Assembly: GCF_009697225.1 (NCBI RefSeq)
Contig: NZ_WIND01000001.1
Coordinates: 372,001 to 436,000 of the forward strand
Reading direction: 5' to 3'
DNA length: 64,000 bases
Source of the DNA: Halovulum marinum
GTDB lineage: Bacteria; Pseudomonadota; Alphaproteobacteria; Rhodobacterales; Rhodobacteraceae
Part shown: positions 45,927 to 54,646 of the stretch, in pieces
How the letters are laid out: each line of letters begins with the position of its first letter
Position numbering within the stretch: the first letter of the stretch is position 1
The notes under the pieces: model-generated
What the model saw: only the letters and a program-made list of their open reading frames with translations
Databases searched by the model: none
What the model was told of the DNA's origin: nothing
Translations under genes and position numbers: made by a program

Positions 45927-46559
45927 ATGACCGCCATCGCCGAGGTCCCGATCGAGACGCTGATCGCCTGCCACCAGTGCGACGCCCTGCACCGCGCCGC
46001 CGAGCCGCCGACGGGCGGCAAGGCGCGCTGCCGGCGATGCGGGACGGTGCTGATCGCGCCGCGCCGCGGCGCGCTGGTGCGGGTGCTGGCGATGGCGATC
46101 ACCGTCGCAGTGCTGATGCTGGGGGCGACCTTCTTCCCGTTCCTCGGCATCACCGCCGCCGGCGTGACCAACGAAAGTTCGGTGTTCGACGCGGCGCTGG
46201 CGTTCTCGGCCGGGCCGATGGTCGGCCTGTCGATCGCGGTGGCGGCGCTGATCGTGTTCGTGCCGCTGCTACGGATGCTGCTGCTGATCTATGTGCTGGG
46301 CCCGCTGGCGGCGGGTCGCGCGGCGGCGCCGCAAGCCGCCTGGGCGTTCCGCACCGCCGAGGCGCTGCGGCCCTGGTCGATGGCCGAGATCTTCCTGATC
46401 GGCGTCGCCGTGGCGCTGGTCAAGGTCGCCGGGCTGGCGACGGTCGTCCTGGGCCCGGCGTTCTGGATGTTCGTGGCGCTGGTGATCGTGGCGGTGCTGA
46501 AGGACGGCTACATGTGCCGGTGGTCGATCTGGCAGGCGCTGGAACGGTCGGCGCGGTGA
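45927..46559 (+). CDS. pqiA: PqiA-family membrane protein, first copy
   Basis: A 210-residue half-size PqiA. A zinc-ribbon start (ACHQCDALHR...ARCRRCGTVL) is followed by four membrane segments (AMAITVAVLMLGATFFPFL, LSIAVAALIVFVPLLRML, FLIGVAVALVKVAGLATVV, FVALVIVAVL) and the WSMAEIFLIG pattern. With the next gene it makes up what is one polypeptide in E. coli PqiA. The Pqi system is an MCE lipid-transport complex of the envelope. Its stop overlaps the next start. Confidence 0.92.
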   Translation: MTAIAEVPIETLIACHQCDALHRAAEPPTGGKARCRRCGTVLIAPRRGALVRVLAMAITVAVLMLGATFFPFLGITAAGVTNESSVFDAALAFSAGPMVGLSIAVAALIVFVPLLRMLLLIYVLGPLAAGRAAAPQAAWAFRTAEALRPWSMAEIFLIGVAVALVKVAGLATVVLGPAFWMFVALVIVAVLKDGYMCRWSIWQALERSAR

Positions 46560-47194
46560 CCGGAGCTGTGACCGGAGCGGCGATCAGCGCGCGCGACGCC
46601 GGGCTGGTGGCGTGCACGCGCTGCACGCGGGTCTGGCCGCAGGGCCAGGCGCGCTGCGGGCGCTGCGGCAGCCGGCTGCGGTCGCGCGATCTGCACAGCA
46701 TGCAGCGGGTCTGGGCGTGGTGGGCGGCCGGGCTGCTCGCCTATGTGCCGGCGAACCTCTACCCGATGCTGCGCACCCACACCCTGTTCACCACCCAGGA
46801 AAACACCATCGTCGGCGGCGCGGTGGAACTGGCCGCGGGCGGCTCGCTGGGCGTCGCCGCGGTGATCCTGATCGCCAGCGTCGCGATCCCGGTCGGCAAG
46901 TTCGGCGCGATCGCCTTCCTCGCGATCTCGATCCACGGGCGGCAGCGGCATTCCGGCCACCGGCGGCACCGGCTGTACGAGATGGTCGAGTTCGTCGGCC
47001 GCTGGTCGATGATCGACGTGTTCGTGGTCGCGATCCTGTCGGCGCTGGTCCAGCTCGGCTCGCTGGTCAGCATCCGGCCCGGACCGGCGGCGGTCACCTT
47101 CGCGCTGTCGGTTGTGTTCACCATGCTCTCGGCGCAAAGCTTCGATTCACGCTTGATCTTCGACCAGACCGGACAGGAGCAGGACGCCGCATGA
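46556..47194 (+). CDS. PqiA-family membrane protein, second copy
   Basis: A 212-residue second half-PqiA. The start is placed at GTG 46556, which overlaps the previous stop (GTGA). It repeats the layout of the first copy: zinc ribbon (ACTRCTRVWPQG...RCGRCGSRL), then YVPANLYPMLRTHTLF, a TM pair and YEMVEFVGRWSMIDVFVVAILS. E. coli PqiA has these two halves fused, so the pair is the split form. It is followed by pqiB with an ATGA overlap. Confidence 0.9.
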   Translation: MTGAVTGAAISARDAGLVACTRCTRVWPQGQARCGRCGSRLRSRDLHSMQRVWAWWAAGLLAYVPANLYPMLRTHTLFTTQENTIVGGAVELAAGGSLGVAAVILIASVAIPVGKFGAIAFLAISIHGRQRHSGHRRHRLYEMVEFVGRWSMIDVFVVAILSALVQLGSLVSIRPGPAAVTFALSVVFTMLSAQSFDSRLIFDQTGQEQDAA

Positions 47195-50100
47195 CCGACC
47201 AGATCCCCGAGCCGCAGATGTCGGGCCCGCGTCCCGGCCCGCTGCAGCGGCTGTCGCCGGTCTGGCTGGTGCCGTTGGGCGCGGTGGTGATCTCGCTGCT
47301 GCTGGCGTGGCAGAACTACGCCAGCCGCGGCCCGGTGATCGAGATCCTGTTCGAGAACGCCTCCGGTGTCGTCGCCAAGCAGACCACGCTGCGCTACCGC
47401 GACGTGCCGGTGGGCGTGGTCGAGAAGGTGCAGTTCGCCGCCGGGCTGGAATCCGTGGTCGTCGCGGTGCGGCTGGATGCCGACATCGCGCCCTTCGTCG
47501 ACGAGGGCAGCCAGTTCTGGGTGGTCCGGCCGCAGGTCACCGCGCGCGGCGTCAGCGGGCTCGATACGGTGATCTCCGGCGTCTACATCGAGGGCGTGTG
47601 GGACACCGAACCGGGTCGCGCCGGCAGCCGTTTCACCGGGCTGGAGCAGGCGCCGACGGCGCGTTCGGACCAGGAGGGGCTGACGGTCACCCTGCGCTCG
47701 CGCGGCGGCGAGGGCCTGTCCGAGGACACGCCGGTGCTCTACCGCGGCATCGAGGTCGGCCGCGTCGGCCGGCCGGAACTGGCGCAGGACGGCCAGTCGG
47801 TGATCGCCGAAGCGTTCATCCGCGCGCCCTACGCGCAGCACGTCAGCAGCGCGACCCGGTTCTGGAACACCTCCGGGTTCCGGCTGACCTTCGGACCGCG
47901 CGGCGCCCAGCTCGACGTGTCCAGCCTGGCGTCGCTGGTCTCGGGCGGGGTCAGCTTCGACACCGTGATCAACGAATCGCAGGCGGTGGCGCCGGGCGAG
48001 GTGTTCGAGCTGTTCGGCTCCGAGGAGGACGCGCGCTCCAGCCTGTTCTCCGGCACCGGGACCGAGCCGGTGCGCCTGTCGATGGTGTTCGAGGGCGACA
48101 CCGGCGGGCTCGACGCCGACGCCAGCATCGAGCTGGGCGGCGTCGTCGTCGGCGCGGTCGCCGCGGTCGGCGGGCTGGTGGACGAGGACCGGTTCGGCGA
48201 CCGCCGGGTGCGGATGCTGGCCACTGCCGAGCTGGACCCGGGCAAGCTCGGCTTCGCCGGCCCCGACGCCGAGGCCGAGACCTACAACTTCCTTGCCGGC
48301 TCGGTAGAGCGCGGCATGCGCGCCCGGCTGACGCCGGCCAGCATCCTGACCGGCGGGCTGAAGGTGGTGATCGAGCAGGTCGAGCAGGCCGCGCCGGCGG
48401 CGCTGGGCGGCAGCGAAACCCCGTTCCCCGAATTCCCCACCCTGCCCTTCGACGGCCAGGGCGACGGCAACTCGGTCGAGGGGCTGATCGACCGCGTCGC
48501 GGCGCTGCCGTTCGAGGAACTGCTCGACCAGACCATCGGCGTGCTGGACAACGCCAACCGGATCCTGGCCGACGACAACCTCCGCCGGGTCCCGCGCGAG
48601 GCCGCCGATCTGCTGGCCTCGGCGCGCGAGGTGGTCGCCTCGGACCAGCTGCAGGCGCTGCCGGGCCAGGTCGGCAACCTGCTGGGCAGCCTGGAATCCG
48701 CCGCCGGCCAGGCCGAGGGCCTGATCGCGCAGCTTGCCGAGGCCGACGCCGCCGGGCGGCTGGCGCAGGCGCTGGACGCCGCCGCGCGGGCGGCCGACGG
48801 CATCGCCGCCACCGCCGACGACCTGCCGGACCTGGTCGCCGACCTGCGCGGGCTTGCCGCACGGGTGCAGGAACTGCCGCTCGACGACGTGGTGGCAAGC
48901 GCCGACGGCCTGCTGGTCGACGCCCGTGCGGTGCTGTCCGACCCGGCGATCCAGGGCATTCCGGCGCAGGTCGGATCGGCGCTGACGGACTTGGGCGCGG
49001 CGGTCGCCGACGCCCGCGCGCTGGTCGCGGGCATCGCCGAGGGCGGCGCCGCCGACGATCTGACCGCCACGCTGGCCGGCGCGCGCCGGATCGCCGACGA
49101 TCTCGCCGCCGCGTCCGGGCAGGTGCCGCAGCTGGTCGGGCGGCTCGACGCCGTCGCCGCCGACGTGCAGTCGATCGCGCTGGCCGAGATCGCGGCCAAC
49201 GCCGACGGGCTGCTGACCGACGCGCGCAGCGTACTGGGCGATCCGGCGATCAAGGCCATCCCGGCGCAGGTCGGGACCGCGCTGGCCGATGTCGGCGCCG
49301 CGGCCGCGGACGCCCGCGCCGCGCTCGCCACGGTCACCGACACAGGCGCGGTCGAGGATCTGGCCGCGACGCTGGCCAGCGCGCGCGCGGTGGCCGACGA
49401 TCTTGCCGCCGCCTCGGACCGGGTGCCGGCCCTGCTCGGCCGCATCGACGCCGCCGCCGCCAACGTGCAGGACCTGCCGCTGGAGCGGATCGGCACCGAG
49501 CTTGCCGCCGTGCTGGAGAACCTGCGCGGGATCACCGCCTCGGACGCCGCGCAGGCGCTGCCGGCGCAGGCCGCCGACGCGCTCGCCACGCTCGACGCCG
49601 CGCTGCAGCGCGCGCGCGATCTGCTGTCCGCGGTCGACGCCGAGCAGCTGTCGGCGGACCTGAGCCTGACGCTGACCGATGCGCGCCGCGCCGCGGCCTC
49701 GGTCGCCGACGCCACCGATGCGCTGCCGGGCCTGACCGCGCGGCTGGACAACATCGCCGCCCGGGTCGAGCAGGTGCCGCTGGACCAGCTCGCCGCCGAG
49801 GCCGAGGCGCTGCTGGCGGACGTGCGGCGGGTGGTCGGCACCGACGACGCACGGGCGCTGCCCGGCGCGCTGAACGGTGCGCTGGCGCAGGTCGAGGCGA
49901 TGCTGGGCGATCTGCGCGAGGGCGGCGTGGCCGAGAACACCAACGCCACGCTGGCCGCCACCCGCGAGGCCGCCGAATCGATCGCCGCCGCCGCGGAAAG
50001 CCTGCCGGCGCTGGCCGGGCGGCTGCAGGTGCTGTCCGATCAGGCGCGGACGACGCTGTCCTCGCTCGACGCCGAATCGCGGCTCTACGCCGAGATCCGC

Positions 50101-50196
50101 GCGATGCTGGGCGCGGTCGAGACCGCCGCCCGCGCGGTCAACTCGCTGACCCGCTCGATCGAGCGCAATCCGAATTCGCTGCTGCTGGGACGATGA
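47191..50196 (+). CDS. pqiB: PqiB-type MCE protein with long repeated C-terminal region
   Basis: A 1001-residue protein, much longer than E. coli PqiB (about 546). It has one membrane helix at about 24-42, and three MCE domains: PVIEILFENASGVVAKQTTLRYRD-like text from 52 (reads VIEILFENASG), a second from about 165 (LTVTLRSRGGEGL), and a third from about 292 (LSMVFEGDTGGLDADA). From residue 439 to 961 it has five units of about 100-120 residues of Ala-rich helix (for example LDDVVASADGLLVDARAVL). In E. coli the PqiB C-terminal helices form a long needle-like tunnel for lipids, so the extension may set the length of the envelope-spanning tube. Confidence 0.92.
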   Translation: MTDQIPEPQMSGPRPGPLQRLSPVWLVPLGAVVISLLLAWQNYASRGPVIEILFENASGVVAKQTTLRYRDVPVGVVEKVQFAAGLESVVVAVRLDADIAPFVDEGSQFWVVRPQVTARGVSGLDTVISGVYIEGVWDTEPGRAGSRFTGLEQAPTARSDQEGLTVTLRSRGGEGLSEDTPVLYRGIEVGRVGRPELAQDGQSVIAEAFIRAPYAQHVSSATRFWNTSGFRLTFGPRGAQLDVSSLASLVSGGVSFDTVINESQAVAPGEVFELFGSEEDARSSLFSGTGTEPVRLSMVFEGDTGGLDADASIELGGVVVGAVAAVGGLVDEDRFGDRRVRMLATAELDPGKLGFAGPDAEAETYNFLAGSVERGMRARLTPASILTGGLKVVIEQVEQAAPAALGGSETPFPEFPTLPFDGQGDGNSVEGLIDRVAALPFEELLDQTIGVLDNANRILADDNLRRVPREAADLLASAREVVASDQLQALPGQVGNLLGSLESAAGQAEGLIAQLAEADAAGRLAQALDAAARAADGIAATADDLPDLVADLRGLAARVQELPLDDVVASADGLLVDARAVLSDPAIQGIPAQVGSALTDLGAAVADARALVAGIAEGGAADDLTATLAGARRIADDLAAASGQVPQLVGRLDAVAADVQSIALAEIAANADGLLTDARSVLGDPAIKAIPAQVGTALADVGAAAADARAALATVTDTGAVEDLAATLASARAVADDLAAASDRVPALLGRIDAAAANVQDLPLERIGTELAAVLENLRGITASDAAQALPAQAADALATLDAALQRARDLLSAVDAEQLSADLSLTLTDARRAAASVADATDALPGLTARLDNIAARVEQVPLDQLAAEAEALLADVRRVVGTDDARALPGALNGALAQVEAMLGDLREGGVAENTNATLAATREAAESIAAAAESLPALAGRLQVLSDQARTTLSSLDAESRLYAEIRAMLGAVETAARAVNSLTRSIERNPNSLLLGR
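48874..50073 (+). repeat. Four tandem 300-bp coding repeats in pqiB
   Basis: Repeat units begin at 48874 (LPLDDVVASADGLL), 49174 (IALAEIAANADGLL), 49474 (LPLERIGTELAAVL) and 49774 (VPLDQLAAEAEALL), exactly 300 bases apart. A longer, diverged unit precedes them at 48505 (LPFEELLDQTIGVL, 369 bases). The units share (L/V)(P)L....ADGLL.DAR..L, .IPAQVG.AL.. and R.ADDLAAAS..VP.L.GR.D..AA.VQ. Divergence is large enough that the units are old rather than newly duplicated, except 2 and 3, which are the most alike. Confidence 0.9.
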
Positions 50197-50197
50197 C

Positions 50198-50761
50198 ATG
50201 ACATCAAGAATTGCCACCACCCTGCTGGCGCTGGCCCTGGCCGGCTGCGGCTCGACCGAGGGCCCGCTGCGCTACGAGGTGCCGATCCCCGCCCCGCAGG
50301 AGCGGGTGCGGATCGCCGCCGGCTCGGTCGAGCTGCGCGAGGTGACGCTGCCGCTCTATGCCGAGCTGGAGACGATCCACTACGCCGCCGCCGACCGCAG
50401 CCTGCGCTCGGACACCGAGGTCCTGTGGGCGGACGATCCGGTGCGCGCGGTGGCGCGCGGGCTGGTCGAAAGCCTGTCGGCGCTGACCGGCGCGCGGGTC
50501 GCGGAAAGCCCCTGGCCGCTGGCCGAGCAGCCCGACGCCGAGCTCGAGGTGCGCTTCGACAGGCTGGTGGCGGATGCCGACGGCATCTTCCGCGCCTCGG
50601 GGCAGTACTACATCGCGCGGCGCGGCGCGGACGGGGCCGACGTCGCCCGGAGCTTCGCGGCGTCGGCGCCCTATGCCGGCACCGACCTGTCCTCGCTGGC
50701 GGCGGCGAAGGGCGCGGTGATCGCCCAGGTGGCGCGCCAGATCGCCGAAGGCGGGCTGTAG
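50198..50761 (+). CDS. pqiC: PqiC-like lipoprotein (ABC-type transport auxiliary)
   Basis: A 187-residue outer-membrane lipoprotein (TTLLALALAGCGS, Cys near 16) of the PqiC/DUF330 type: EVPIPAPQERVRI, VELREVTLPLYAELETI-like strand pair and VLWADDPVRAVARGLVESL, followed by ELEVRFDRLVAD. PqiC is the outer-membrane partner of PqiB. The start at 50198 is 1 base after the pqiB stop region. Confidence 0.9.
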   Translation: MTSRIATTLLALALAGCGSTEGPLRYEVPIPAPQERVRIAAGSVELREVTLPLYAELETIHYAAADRSLRSDTEVLWADDPVRAVARGLVESLSALTGARVAESPWPLAEQPDAELEVRFDRLVADADGIFRASGQYYIARRGADGADVARSFAASAPYAGTDLSSLAAAKGAVIAQVARQIAEGGL

Positions 50762-50791
50762 CCGGGCTTGGCCGGACTGCGGGCGGGGGGG

Positions 50792-50840
50792 GCCGCCCCT
50801 GCGGGGCGGCGGATGCCTCCGGCGGGGATATTTCGGGGAC
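50792..50840. repeat. Rhodobacterales-type intergenic hairpin element
   Basis: GCCGCCCC-TGC-GGGGCGGC is a perfect 8-bp hairpin at 50792-50810. It is followed by GATGCCTCCGGCGGGGATAT and TTCGGGGA (50812-50839). I recognise the 'GCCTCCGGCGGGGATATTT' core as a motif that recurs after genes in many Rhodobacterales genomes. It stands between convergent pqiC and the ABC transporter gene and may act as a terminator. Confidence 0.55.
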
Positions 50841-50888
50841 GTGGAAGGGCGCGCGCAGAGCGCCCCGCCGGGGCCGTCCGCGGCGGCG

Positions 50889-52502
50889 TCAGGCGCGGGC
50901 GGCGGCGCGGTCCAGCACCGTGTTCAGGCGGAACGCGGCCTCGATCAGCTCGCGGGTGTAGGCGCTTTGCGGCGCGTCGAAGATCCGGTCCACCGGGCCC
51001 TGTTCGACCACCTTGCCCTCCTTCATCACGATCACCGTGTCCGACAGCGCGCGCACCACCGCCAGGTCGTGGCTGATGAAGATGTAGCTCAGGCCGAACT
51101 CGCGCTGCAGGTCGCGCAGCAGCTCGATCACCTGCGCCTGCACCGAGCGGTCCAGCGCCGAGGTCGGCTCGTCCAGCACCACCACCTTGGGCCGCAGGAT
51201 CACCGCGCGGGCGATGGCGATGCGCTGGCGCTGCCCGCCCGAGAACTCGTGCGGGAAGCGGTTGCGCATGTTCGCCTCGAGCCCGACCGCCTTCAGCGCC
51301 TCGGCGGCGCGCGCCTCGCGGTCCCGGCCGGACAGCTCGGGCTGGTGCACCAGCAGCCCCTCGGTGATGATCTCGCCCACGGTCATCCGCGGCGACAGCG
51401 ACCCGTAAGGGTCCTGGAACACCATCTGCAGCGCCTTGCGGTGCTTGCGCATCGCCGACCTGTCCAGCCCCGAGATCCGCGCGCCCTGAAACACCACCGT
51501 GCCCTCGGACGGCAGCATCTGCAGCAGCGCCCGCCCGAAGGTGGACTTGCCCGAGCCGGATTCGCCGACGATGCCGATGGTCTGCCCCTCGCGCAGCTGG
51601 ATGTCCAGCCCGTCGACCGCGCACAGCTCGTCATGGCCGAACAGGCCCTTGCTGCGGGTGAAGGTCACGCGCACGCCGTCGGCCTGAAGCAGCACCGGCG
51701 CCGACGGCACCGGGTCCTTGCGGCCGTGCGGCTCGGCCGCCAGCAGCATCTTCGTGTACGCGTGCTGCGGGTCGGCGAAGATCCGCGTCACCGGGCCCTC
51801 CTCCATCACCGCGCCCTTGCGCATCACGTAGACCCGGTCGGCGAACGCCTCGACGATGGTCAGATCGTGGGTGATGAACAGGATCGCCATGCCCAGCTTC
51901 TTCTGCAGCTGCGCCAGCAGCGCCAGGATCTCGGCCTGGATGGTCACGTCCAGCGCGGTGGTCGGCTCGTCGGCGATCAGCAGGTCCGGATCGCCCGACA
52001 GCGCCATCGCGATCATCACCCGCTGGCGCTGGCCGCCCGACAGCTCGTGCGGATAGGCGCGCAGCTTGCGCTCGGGCTCGGGGATCATCACCAGCTTCAG
52101 CAGCTCCAGCGCGCGGGCGCGGGCCCTGCGGGCGCTCAGGCCCTCGTGCTCGATCATCGGCTCGATCAACTGGTCGCCGATCCGGTACAGCGGATCCAGC
52201 GAGGTCATCGGCTCCTGGAAGATCATGGTGATCTTCTTGCCGCGCAGCTGGTTCAGCTTGCGCGGGCTCAGGCCCAGCAGTTCCTGATTGCGGAACCTCG
52301 CCGAGCCCTGCGCCCTGCCGTTGGACGACAAAAGACCCATCGCCGCCATCATGATCTGGCTCTTGCCCGAGCCGCTTTCGCCGACCACCGCGACGGTCTC
52401 GCCGGGATCGACGTGCATCGAGGTGCCGCACACCGCGTGCACCTCGCCGTCGGGGGTGTCGAAGCGCACATGCATGTCGGTCAGCTTGAAGATCGGCGCC
52501 AT
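50889..52502 (-). CDS. Oligopeptide ABC transporter, double ATP-binding protein
   Basis: A 537-residue fusion of two ATPase domains (the DppD-DppF or YejF layout). Domain 1: Walker [12 protein letters not shown] near 42, signature [15 protein letters not shown], Walker [13 protein letters not shown]. Domain 2 from about 270: [32 protein letters not shown] and [16 protein letters not shown]. It energises the import of peptides by the two permeases upstream (52504 and 53633) with the binding protein at 54647. It is the last gene of the minus-strand operon. Confidence 0.95.
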   Translation of the reverse strand: MAPIFKLTDMHVRFDTPDGEVHAVCGTSMHVDPGETVAVVGESGSGKSQIMMAAMGLLSSNGRAQGSARFRNQELLGLSPRKLNQLRGKKITMIFQEPMTSLDPLYRIGDQLIEPMIEHEGLSARRARARALELLKLVMIPEPERKLRAYPHELSGGQRQRVMIAMALSGDPDLLIADEPTTALDVTIQAEILALLAQLQKKLGMAILFITHDLTIVEAFADRVYVMRKGAVMEEGPVTRIFADPQHAYTKMLLAAEPHGRKDPVPSAPVLLQADGVRVTFTRSKGLFGHDELCAVDGLDIQLREGQTIGIVGESGSGKSTFGRALLQMLPSEGTVVFQGARISGLDRSAMRKHRKALQMVFQDPYGSLSPRMTVGEIITEGLLVHQPELSGRDREARAAEALKAVGLEANMRNRFPHEFSGGQRQRIAIARAVILRPKVVVLDEPTSALDRSVQAQVIELLRDLQREFGLSYIFISHDLAVVRALSDTVIVMKEGKVVEQGPVDRIFDAPQSAYTRELIEAAFRLNTVLDRAAARA

Positions 52503-52503
52503 C

Positions 52504-53640
52504 TCAGCGGTCCTTCGGATCGAGCGCGTCGCGCAGGCCGTCGCCCAGGAAGTTCAGCGCGAACAGCAGCAGGGTCAGCGTGGCGGCGGGGAAGAACAGC
52601 ATGTAGGCGTCGCCGCGCATGTTCTTGGCCCCTTCCGAAATCAGCACCCCCAGCGAGGTCAACGGCTCCTGCACGCCCAGGCCCAGGAACGACAGGAACG
52701 ATTCCAGCAGGATCACCTTGGGGATCAGCAGCGTCATGTAGATGATCACCGGCCCCAGCGTGTTGGGAATGATGTGCCGCCGCAGGATCCCGGCGGACCG
52801 CACCCCCAGCGCCTCGGCCGCCTGCACGAACTCGCGGTTCTTCAGGCTCAGCGTCTGGCCGCGCACGATCCGCGCCATGTCCAGCCATTCGACCGCGCCG
52901 ACGGCGATGAACATCAGCACCACGTTGCGGCCGAAGAACACCACCAGCAGGATCACGAAGAAGATGAACGGCAGCGAGTACAGCACGTCGACGACGCGCA
53001 TCATGAAATTGTCCACGCGCCCGCCGACGAACCCGGCGGTGGCGCCGTAAAGCACGCCGATCAGCAGCGCGACACTTGTGGCCAGCGCGCCGATCATCAG
53101 CGACACCCGGACCGAGATCAGCGTCCGCGCCAGCAGGTCGCGGCCGTTCGCGTCGGTGCCGAAATAGAAGTGCAGCCGTTCGACGTCCGCCTCCATCACC
53201 ACCGACTGCCCGTCGGCCGAGGTCTCGGCGATGCGCGAATTCGCGAACAGGTCCGAGCGGTCCAGGTAGCGGGTCACCCGCGGGTCGATCTCGCGCGACG
53301 AGGACGCCTCGACGCGGATCGTGCCGCCGTCGACGGTGATCTGCCCCAGATCCAGCCGGGCGCGGGCCAGCGCGCTTTCGGCCAGCGCCGGGATCTCGTC
53401 GGATTTCGGATAGCCCTCCAGGCTGGCCGGCACCTTCACGAACTCCGGATAGACCTCGGCGTAGTGGTGGTTGGTGATCTCGGGGCCGATGATCCCGGCA
53501 AGAATATAGAAGATCAGCACGGCCAGCGAGATCATCGCCAGCGTGTTGCGCTTCAGGCGCAGGAAGGCGGTGGCCCAGAGCGAGCGGGACGGACGCGCGG
53601 GCGCCTCCTGGTCCAGCGACAGGGCGGTGCGGTCAGTCAT
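52504..53640 (-). CDS. Oligopeptide ABC transporter permease (OppC/DppC type)
   Basis: A 378-residue permease with a soluble insertion of about 110 residues after the first helix (residues about 70-170; HHYAEVYPEFVKVPASLEG), longer than E. coli OppC at about 302 residues. The EAA loop is FVQAAEALGVRSAGILRRHI near 295. It has six helices, the first at 36-52. It overlaps the preceding permease by 8 bases and ends one base before the ATPase ATG. Confidence 0.93.
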   Translation of the reverse strand: MTDRTALSLDQEAPARPSRSLWATAFLRLKRNTLAMISLAVLIFYILAGIIGPEITNHHYAEVYPEFVKVPASLEGYPKSDEIPALAESALARARLDLGQITVDGGTIRVEASSSREIDPRVTRYLDRSDLFANSRIAETSADGQSVVMEADVERLHFYFGTDANGRDLLARTLISVRVSLMIGALATSVALLIGVLYGATAGFVGGRVDNFMMRVVDVLYSLPFIFFVILLVVFFGRNVVLMFIAVGAVEWLDMARIVRGQTLSLKNREFVQAAEALGVRSAGILRRHIIPNTLGPVIIYMTLLIPKVILLESFLSFLGLGVQEPLTSLGVLISEGAKNMRGDAYMLFFPAATLTLLLFALNFLGDGLRDALDPKDR

Positions 53641-54556
53641 AGCAAACCCTCGGATCCAGCGCGGCGTAGGCCAGATCGACAAGCAGATTGAACAGGACGA
53701 CAAAGACGGCGACGATGATCACCGTGCCCATCACCAGCGTGTAGTCGCGGTTCAGCGCGCCCTGCACGAAATAGCGGCCGATGCCGGGGATGCCGAAGAT
53801 CTGCTCGACCACGATCGAGCCGGTCAGCAGCGCGGCGGCGGCCGGGCCAAGATAGGTGACGGCGGGCAGGCTGGCGGCGCGCAGCGCGTGGTAGATCACG
53901 ATCCGCCGGGTCGGCAGGCCGTAGGCGCGCGCGGTGCGGACATGGTCCGAGCGCAGCGCCTCGATCATCGCGCCGCGGATCAGCCGGGCGACCACCGCGA
54001 CCTGCGGCAGCGCCAGCGTGACCACCGGCAGCAGCATGTGCTCGGGGCTCCAGTTCTGCCAGCCGCCGGCGGGCAGCAGGTCCAGCCAGACCGCGAAGAT
54101 CAGCGCCAGCACCGGCGCGACGACGAAGTTCGGCACGGTGATGCCGAAAGTCGCGACCGAGATCACCAGATAGTCGACCCAGGAATTCTGCCGCAGCGCC
54201 GCGACGCAGCCCAGCGTGGCGCCGACGATGAACGCCAGCAGCAGCGCCGACAGGCCCAGCTGGATCGACACCGGCAGCCCCGAGCCCAGCAGCTCGTGTA
54301 CCTTGAAGTCGCGATAGACGAAGCTCGGCCCCATGTCGCCGCGCGCCAGGTTGCCCAGGTACATCAGGTACTGCTCGTGCAGCGGGCGGTCGAGGCCGAA
54401 TGTGGCGTTCAGGTTCGCCATCACTGACGGCTCCAGCGTGCGCTCCTGGTCGAACGGGCCGCCGGGGGCGACGCGCATCAGGAAGAACGCGGCGGTGATG
54501 ATGAAGAACAACGTCGGAACGGCGCCCAGCAGGCGCTTGAGGGCATAGGACAGCAT
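53633..54556 (-). CDS. Oligopeptide ABC transporter permease (OppB/DppB type)
   Basis: A 307-residue permease with six helices. The N-terminal MLSYALKRLLGAVPTLFFI is the typical first helix, RVAPGGPFDQERTL and FGLDRPLHEQYLMYLGNLARGD-like text follow (read in pieces), and the EAA loop is HVRTARAYGLPTRRIVIYH. The ATG at 54556 gives the family start; an upstream in-frame extension reaches 54637. It precedes the OppC-type gene and follows the binding-protein gene by about 90 bases. Confidence 0.94.
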   Translation of the reverse strand: MLSYALKRLLGAVPTLFFIITAAFFLMRVAPGGPFDQERTLEPSVMANLNATFGLDRPLHEQYLMYLGNLARGDMGPSFVYRDFKVHELLGSGLPVSIQLGLSALLLAFIVGATLGCVAALRQNSWVDYLVISVATFGITVPNFVVAPVLALIFAVWLDLLPAGGWQNWSPEHMLLPVVTLALPQVAVVARLIRGAMIEALRSDHVRTARAYGLPTRRIVIYHALRAASLPAVTYLGPAAAALLTGSIVVEQIFGIPGIGRYFVQGALNRDYTLVMGTVIIVAVFVVLFNLLVDLAYAALDPRVCYD

Positions 54557-54646
54557 GGGCCGGGGCTCTCCTGCAACGGGTCGGGCAACATGCCCGGCGA
54601 GCCGCCGGCGCCCCGGGCGGACCCGGGGCGCCGGCAATGGCTCGAA

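Noticed and set aside
46759-50220. Minus-strand open frame of about 1150 codons opposite pqiB
   Set aside because: It repeats only because the pqiB coding repeats are read backwards; no family motif and no start signal.
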